From the NCBI GenBank assembly GCA_947044365.1, contig OX345636.1:25409466-25473465 (forward strand): 64,000 nucleotides of DNA. The letters are read 5' to 3'. Position 1 is the stretch's first letter. Every line of letters begins with the position of its first letter. Source of the DNA: Petrosia ficiformis. Its lineage: Eukaryota; Porifera; Demospongiae; Haplosclerida; Petrosiidae. A program made the translations under genes and the position numbers. Below the pieces are notes generated by a model. That model searched no databases. It saw only the letters and a program-made list of their open reading frames with translations, and was not told the DNA's origin. Shown here one piece after another: positions 60,201 through 64,000 of the stretch.

Positions 60201-63200
60201 TGTTAACAGGAAATGACTCCTTTTCTTCAAAATTATCAGCAACATCAACAGCTATTGCTGCTCCAAAACCATTTTGCTGATCAAGCAACCCATTGGATAC
60301 AAATGTAACATTTTGTATACCAATAATGTTTGTTCTTTCTCCATCAAGATTAATAGAATAGTATAGTCCTGCACCCAAAGTGGCCCGGTTCTTCATAAAA
60401 GCACATTCCTTTACATTGAATGTATGAGGAGCACCAAGTGTTCCGTTAGTACCAAGAAGGATTACACCACCACCTCCAATCACAGCCACATTTGAGTCAA
60501 AAACATTGTCCACCACAAGTGCTGAATGAGCACCAAATCCATTGAATAGAATATACATAGCACCACCATAGCTTCTTACTTGGTTCTTTACAAAATAACA
60601 TCCACTTACTAGCGCAGAAACACTAAAATTATCTTCTCTCACAAATATTGCCATTCCTCCTCCTCTATCAGTAAGGACACCACTCTCGAACACTTCATTA
60701 GAAGGGCGGAAAGACAAAGCTGAATTATTGATAAATACACTTCCAGTGACACTAACATTTGGATTACTAGTTGAATTCTCCAGGTAATTGTAAGTTATTG
60801 CCAAAGCACCTGTATTACCTCGAAATGGCTCATTGATAATTCCAGTTCCGTAATTGTGTGTGAATGTACAATTCTGCACATTTACTTCAATACAGTTGTG
60901 TATATCAAACACAGCTTCACTGAAATATCTATGTAAATACAATACTATGAAATGAGATAATAAATTGACATTATTGATCTAAAAGTTGTTGGGATGAGAC
61001 CCTCGCCTACGTGGCAAGTAGCAAACTATAATTTTTTTTCTAAATATAAAATGCCAAAAGACTATAATAATCATTTGTCATTTTAATGCGTTTATTGGTT
61101 ATTAATTATTCATTGCCCTCCCTGCCCCCCTGTAGACCTGCCCCTGGTTTTGAGGTCCTCAAACAAAATTACAAAACGATAAAGTCGGTAAAGCGACAAT
61201 ATTTCAGATGAATCATAAGTTTATATAAGTGATACAAATCAACTCAAAATTCTTTGAAGGACTTTTCAAAAATCAGTATAATGGTCATCGTTTCAATTAC
61301 ATAATAATTATTATGAAATTTATTATCACTTGTGTAAGTTTAAGAATCTTAAACATTTGATTAGTGTGATAGAAATGAAAACATGTATTACAGCACAAAA
61401 TGTTCACAAACACACACACACACACGTACAACGTGGCACGTCGGCGCGGCGATGCAAAACTATTCGTTTAACATTTCACGGCAAATATATAGTACAGTGT
61501 GTTTCTGTATAAATCAGATTCTAATGATAAATTAATGTAGGCAAAAATTTCGATTGCTTAATACATTTTACCTATATAAATGTTAGCATGCATGTGTATA
61601 TAGTAGGATTACAAGCTATATATCATTCGTGGTTGCATAGTGGCAAGGCAGCCACCAGACAAGGGACAATAGTAATAGATAATAGTAATAGAAAGATTAC
61701 ATATTTCAAAATAATATTAATAGTAATAGTCATTAAAAAAGACTGAGGAAATAGAGACAGTCCAGTAATAATATGACTTGGAATGTAAGTTGTAATGCAC
61801 ACACACAAATATAATATAATCTCAGTATAATATTTGTAATAGTTATTATTACAGTCTAATATTGTCCCATGTTATTTACTTGTCAGTGACTGAATTATTC
61901 TCATGTTGTTTCCCAAATCACACTTGTGGCGAGGGTTCTGCACTGTGAGTGCAATCATTGTAATAATAATTATAGTTGACCTTAAGTAAATACGTTCATT
62001 TTTAATAGGGCCTGTAGAGACACTGTTTAGTATGGGAGGGAAATGTTTTCTGCCAGAAAGTCTCAGACTTACTGATTCTGTTTTTGAGAATTCATGAACA
62101 TTAAATACAATTATATGATATAGGTCTTTTTATTACGTTGTTCATTTTCTTTTTGATAATTTTGAGCTTCGCAAACATAATAAACAAGTTCTTTAGACAG
62201 AACGTTTCAGCCCGAGATCCTTCTTCAGCTTTATTATAACAAAAAGTACAACAACCAGTAGACTATTTATATCCACACACAAATGACAGATCCTTGTATA
62301 AGATTGGGCCCTAAGTACAATATAACGCATTGTATTCCACAATACATTGATAAACAAAAAACAACACCACACAATACAAGGATAAGCAATCAACATATCA
62401 CACAATATAATGTCCTGAGGAATACAATGGTCATGTAGTTTAAAACATGAAAGAATTTTAAAGAAACCTTTATACTATAGTAATCCATGCATAATAGTAA
62501 CTCTGACTTACGCAGTAACAGTATATAATTATCACATTGACTTAGGTAGTAATGCTAATAATAATCTCCTAGGTAATTGTAATAGCAATGTACTACATTG
62601 ACTTAGTAGATATTAGTAATAGTAATAATTTTATACTATTTTTAAGGTGATAAATAGTAATAGTAATATTACATTGACTTAGAAGGTATTAGTAATTGTA
62701 ATAGTACTAATTTTTAAAGGTAATAATTGCATTGTAATTGACCTCATGTCTGGCAGCCACACCTACAGCAAGTGGAGTGGAATACACTGGTATGGATATA
62801 GGAATGTTAACAAATTAATTATTATTGAGTATAATTATAAACCATACAAGTTTATGTATACTATTTATGCAGTACTTCAAATAACTAACAGGCAGATTTA
62901 CAATAAGGCAGTTAATGCTTATTTGCATTGCAAAACTAAATTGTTAAAATAACAAATGCATTAGTTAGCAAGAATGGAAATTATAATTTAATTGTCATAT
63001 ATACAGGTTGTTGCATTATAAAAGATACTTATACTATAATCTCAATTATCATGTCCATGCAATTTCTCATATTAGATACACAACCTAAAATGATTTAATT
63101 AAAAGGTTATTCTGCTTCTTTGTATCACTAATAGACAATATAAGGATAAGCGAAATTACAATTATTGGATTATAATACATGTATGTCACCATAACAACCT

Positions 63201-63901
63201 ACACACCAATTAAATTACAATATCTATGAATTGTACTGACCACTATATTTGTTATATTAACAGTTTTAGTTTTGCAGCGTAGCCACAATTTGTAATATTA
63301 ATATTAAATATAATGCAGGATACATATAATTTATTGCCTCTTCATAAAGTTAGATTAAAAATACTTTAAAGAAAAATGTGCTAAAGTATTATAAATTACC
63401 CTATTGGTACATTAAATATTTACTATACCTGAAAGTTGAGTTTTCAATAACGACATTGTTAACAGCAAACAACCTGAGTGGTAAAGGGCAATCATCAAAA
63501 ATAATGTTTATAAATGAGACAAATTGAGAATGATTGAAATACACTGTGTGGAGGCCACCAGTTTGAGTATTAAAAGCATCAAAATCACATGTAACAACAG
63601 AATTTGATTCACTATTACTAAGTAGATGAACCGAGGCATCAGTAACAACTGGTTTGATAATGTGATGTATTCCGGTTTCAAGTTCAATAGTGTACACCAC
63701 ACAGTTGTGTGTTCCAGCTATCAGTTCTAATCCATTTTGCAGACTATAACAAGAATAAGAATCCAAAGTTGTATTCAAACATCCTTTATCAACTACTGAT
63801 ACAGACTGTATTATAAAAATGTGAATTTCTTTAGTCTTGCACCAATCACTACATTCAGTGGAGCCGATGAAGAGAAGAATAAAAACAGCAATTAGATCCA
63901 T
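48290..63901 (-). CDS. Secreted-start beta-helix (Pmp-like) multi-pass membrane protein, 19 exons
   Basis: Exons: 63901-63429, 60928-60188, 60027-59919, 59861-59716, 59051-58925, 57903-57752, 57696-57438, 56436-56275, 55541-55383, 55317-55149, 55094-54993, 54746-54658, 54584-54528, 53562-53417, 53362-53206, 52619-52485, 50774-50640, 49411-49104, 48455-48290. Each has GT/AG borders and matching phases; the sum is 3792 nt (1263 aa and TGA). Residues 1-18 form a signal peptide. About 30-580 is a right-handed beta-helix of the polymorphic outer-membrane-protein type (G-G-A-M/I and F-x-x-N motifs). About 720-866 is Cys-rich (C-Q-C, C-V-C, C-G-E-C). About 870-1205 has seven or eight hydrophobic helices, followed by a 55-residue polar tail. 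This suggests a cell-surface adhesion or recognition receptor; ligand unknown. The exon 7 acceptor is the least certain site. Confidence 0.85.
50008..50412. mobile_element. MITE-4 copy in an intron
   Basis: TIRs GTTGTTAAAATAACTAATTT at left and complement GAATTGTTAAAATAACAAAT at right. Internal GAACAACCAACTAATTGTTA block shared with 23238. Lies in the intron between exons 18 and 17. Confidence 0.75.
50488..50545. repeat. (CA)n / (TA)n microsatellite
   Basis: CACACACACG, CACACACACACACACA and then TATATATA. Confidence 0.9.
51000..51440. repeat. Segmental-duplication partner of 44820-44950 plus 45945-46170
   Basis: Shares AATACACTCAT, CCATAAAATTTTACTACCAC, GTGTGAAAGG, CAAGGTGAGTGGATAA and GCTGATTAGAAT in order with the collapsed gene copy. 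It represents the uninterrupted state of the outer-element insertion site. Intronic; no exon. Confidence 0.75.
51865..52066 (+). mobile_element. MITE-2 fragment in an intron
   Basis: TCCTTATGATTGCTTTGTGG through GCCCATTAATTGACCAAGCC; the right end is missing. The sequence after it (52069-52245) holds an open frame with a hydrophobic stretch that I cannot assign. Confidence 0.75.
56789..57163. mobile_element. hAT-like TIR element in an intron
   Basis: Ends CAGGGTTGGGGGCGATTACA and TGTAATTGATCCCAACCTTG. Interior rich in ATAATCGTAATCAT words on the right side. The CAGGGTTGG terminus is typical of hAT elements. No transposase. A clean 8-bp target duplication was not found. Single ends of the same kind appear near 17838 and 55940 (GGGATCAATTAC). 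Confidence 0.65.
58757..58840 (+). mobile_element. Degenerate tRNA-like SINE head
   Basis: TAGCTAATTTGTTGAGAGC resembles a Pol III A box region, and GAGTTTGATCCCCAG a B box at tRNA-like spacing (about 30 nt). Several consensus positions are mutated, and no acceptor stem closes, so it is not a working tRNA. Confidence 0.35.
59130..59609 (+). mobile_element. MITE-2, near full-length copy in an intron
   Basis: AACAAGTGTATATAGAGAAA at left, GAACCCGTGGGAAAGCAATC and ATAGGGATGGCCCTACGGGC at right. Same duplicated left block as the 22735 copy. In the intron between exons 5 and 4. Confidence 0.88.
60960..62930. other. Part of large intron 1 with low-complexity tracts
   Basis: (CA)n at 61407-61424. 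AATAGTAATAG-rich tracts at 61668-61735 and 62575-62715. A CGTTTCAGCCCGAGATCCTT motif at 62203, which resembles conserved words in mobile elements. No exon recognised. Confidence 0.5.
62935..63280. mobile_element. MITE-4 copy in intron 1
   Basis: TIRs AAATTGTTAAAATAACAAAT at left and complement AAACTGTTAATATAACAAAT at right. Non-coding, about 345 bp. Confidence 0.7.
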
Positions 63902-64000
63902 AGCGACCTCAGCTCAGTAGGAAGGAATTTAAAACTTCCTGTCAGAGAGGAAGTGCAATTGACGGGATTTTGGATGCACCACACCCCAAATTACTGTAGC
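63902..64000. other. 5' flank of the membrane-protein gene (window edge)
   Basis: 99 bp upstream of the start Met on the minus strand. Contains CTTCCTCTCTGACAGGAAGT. No TATA box recognised; the promoter probably lies partly outside the window. Confidence 0.4.

Noticed and set aside
62193..62235. CGTTTCAGCCCGAGATCCTTCTTCAGC as a reverse-strand hammerhead
   Set aside because: The core reads CTGAAGA rather than CTGATGA and stem II does not form; it may be a mobile-element motif, but no element could be delimited.
61640..62760. GGCAGCCACC / TGGCAGCCAC as ends of one large element
   Set aside because: The two words are in the same orientation with mismatched neighbours, so they are not convincing terminal repeats.

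Overview
The window looks like nuclear DNA of an early-branching animal, most likely a demosponge. It is AT-rich, has short spliceosomal introns (55-70 nt in several genes), and carries a DEATH-fold/NACHT/LRR receptor of the kind expanded in sponges. It also has a TRIM-NHL gene, a large beta-helix membrane protein with a multi-pass C-terminus, and many short inverted-repeat elements. The species call is inference; no marker gene in the window fixes it.

Layout. 1-4.2 kb: hairpins, MITEs and a complete two-exon TRIM-NHL gene (minus). 5.0-6.9 kb: decayed Ty1/copia pol (minus). 7-14 kb: gene-poor, with MITEs, a tRNA-derived SINE, a hammerhead-like motif and long minisatellites. 14.2-15.2 kb: an unrecognised single-exon gene (minus). 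19.8-20.5 kb: a two-exon OTU-protease gene (minus). 21.7-32.8 kb: an NLR gene (plus) in which every intron found is phase 1 and DEATH-like exons alternate with acidic linker exons; its introns host a Helitron-like fragment and a piggyBac-type MITE. 33.3-37.8 kb: broken genes (RRP5/PDCD11 remnant, ankyrin exon, beta-helix fragment) mixed with MITEs and a minisatellite. 38.6-42.0 kb: a nearly intact RLE-type non-LTR retrotransposon (minus) with a 20-bp target duplication, one premature stop, and a Tudor/chromo-like insertion inside its reverse transcriptase. 43.4-47.5 kb: a collapsed tandem copy of the neighbouring membrane-protein gene, invaded by nested TIR elements, one carrying a RecQ helicase fragment. 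48.3-63.9 kb: the intact parent gene, for which 19 exons on the minus strand could be joined in frame to give 1263 residues.

How the genes relate. There are no operons. Two genes fit recognition or innate immunity (the NLR and the secreted/multi-pass beta-helix receptor-like protein), and two fit ubiquitin signalling (TRIM-NHL ligase, OTU protease). The rest is mobile-element biology. At least eight copies of one MITE family (here MITE-2), four or five of another (MITE-1) and three of a third (MITE-4) are spread through introns and intergenic DNA. Exon boundaries come from hand-read GT/AG sites and phase matching; no transcript or database evidence was available.
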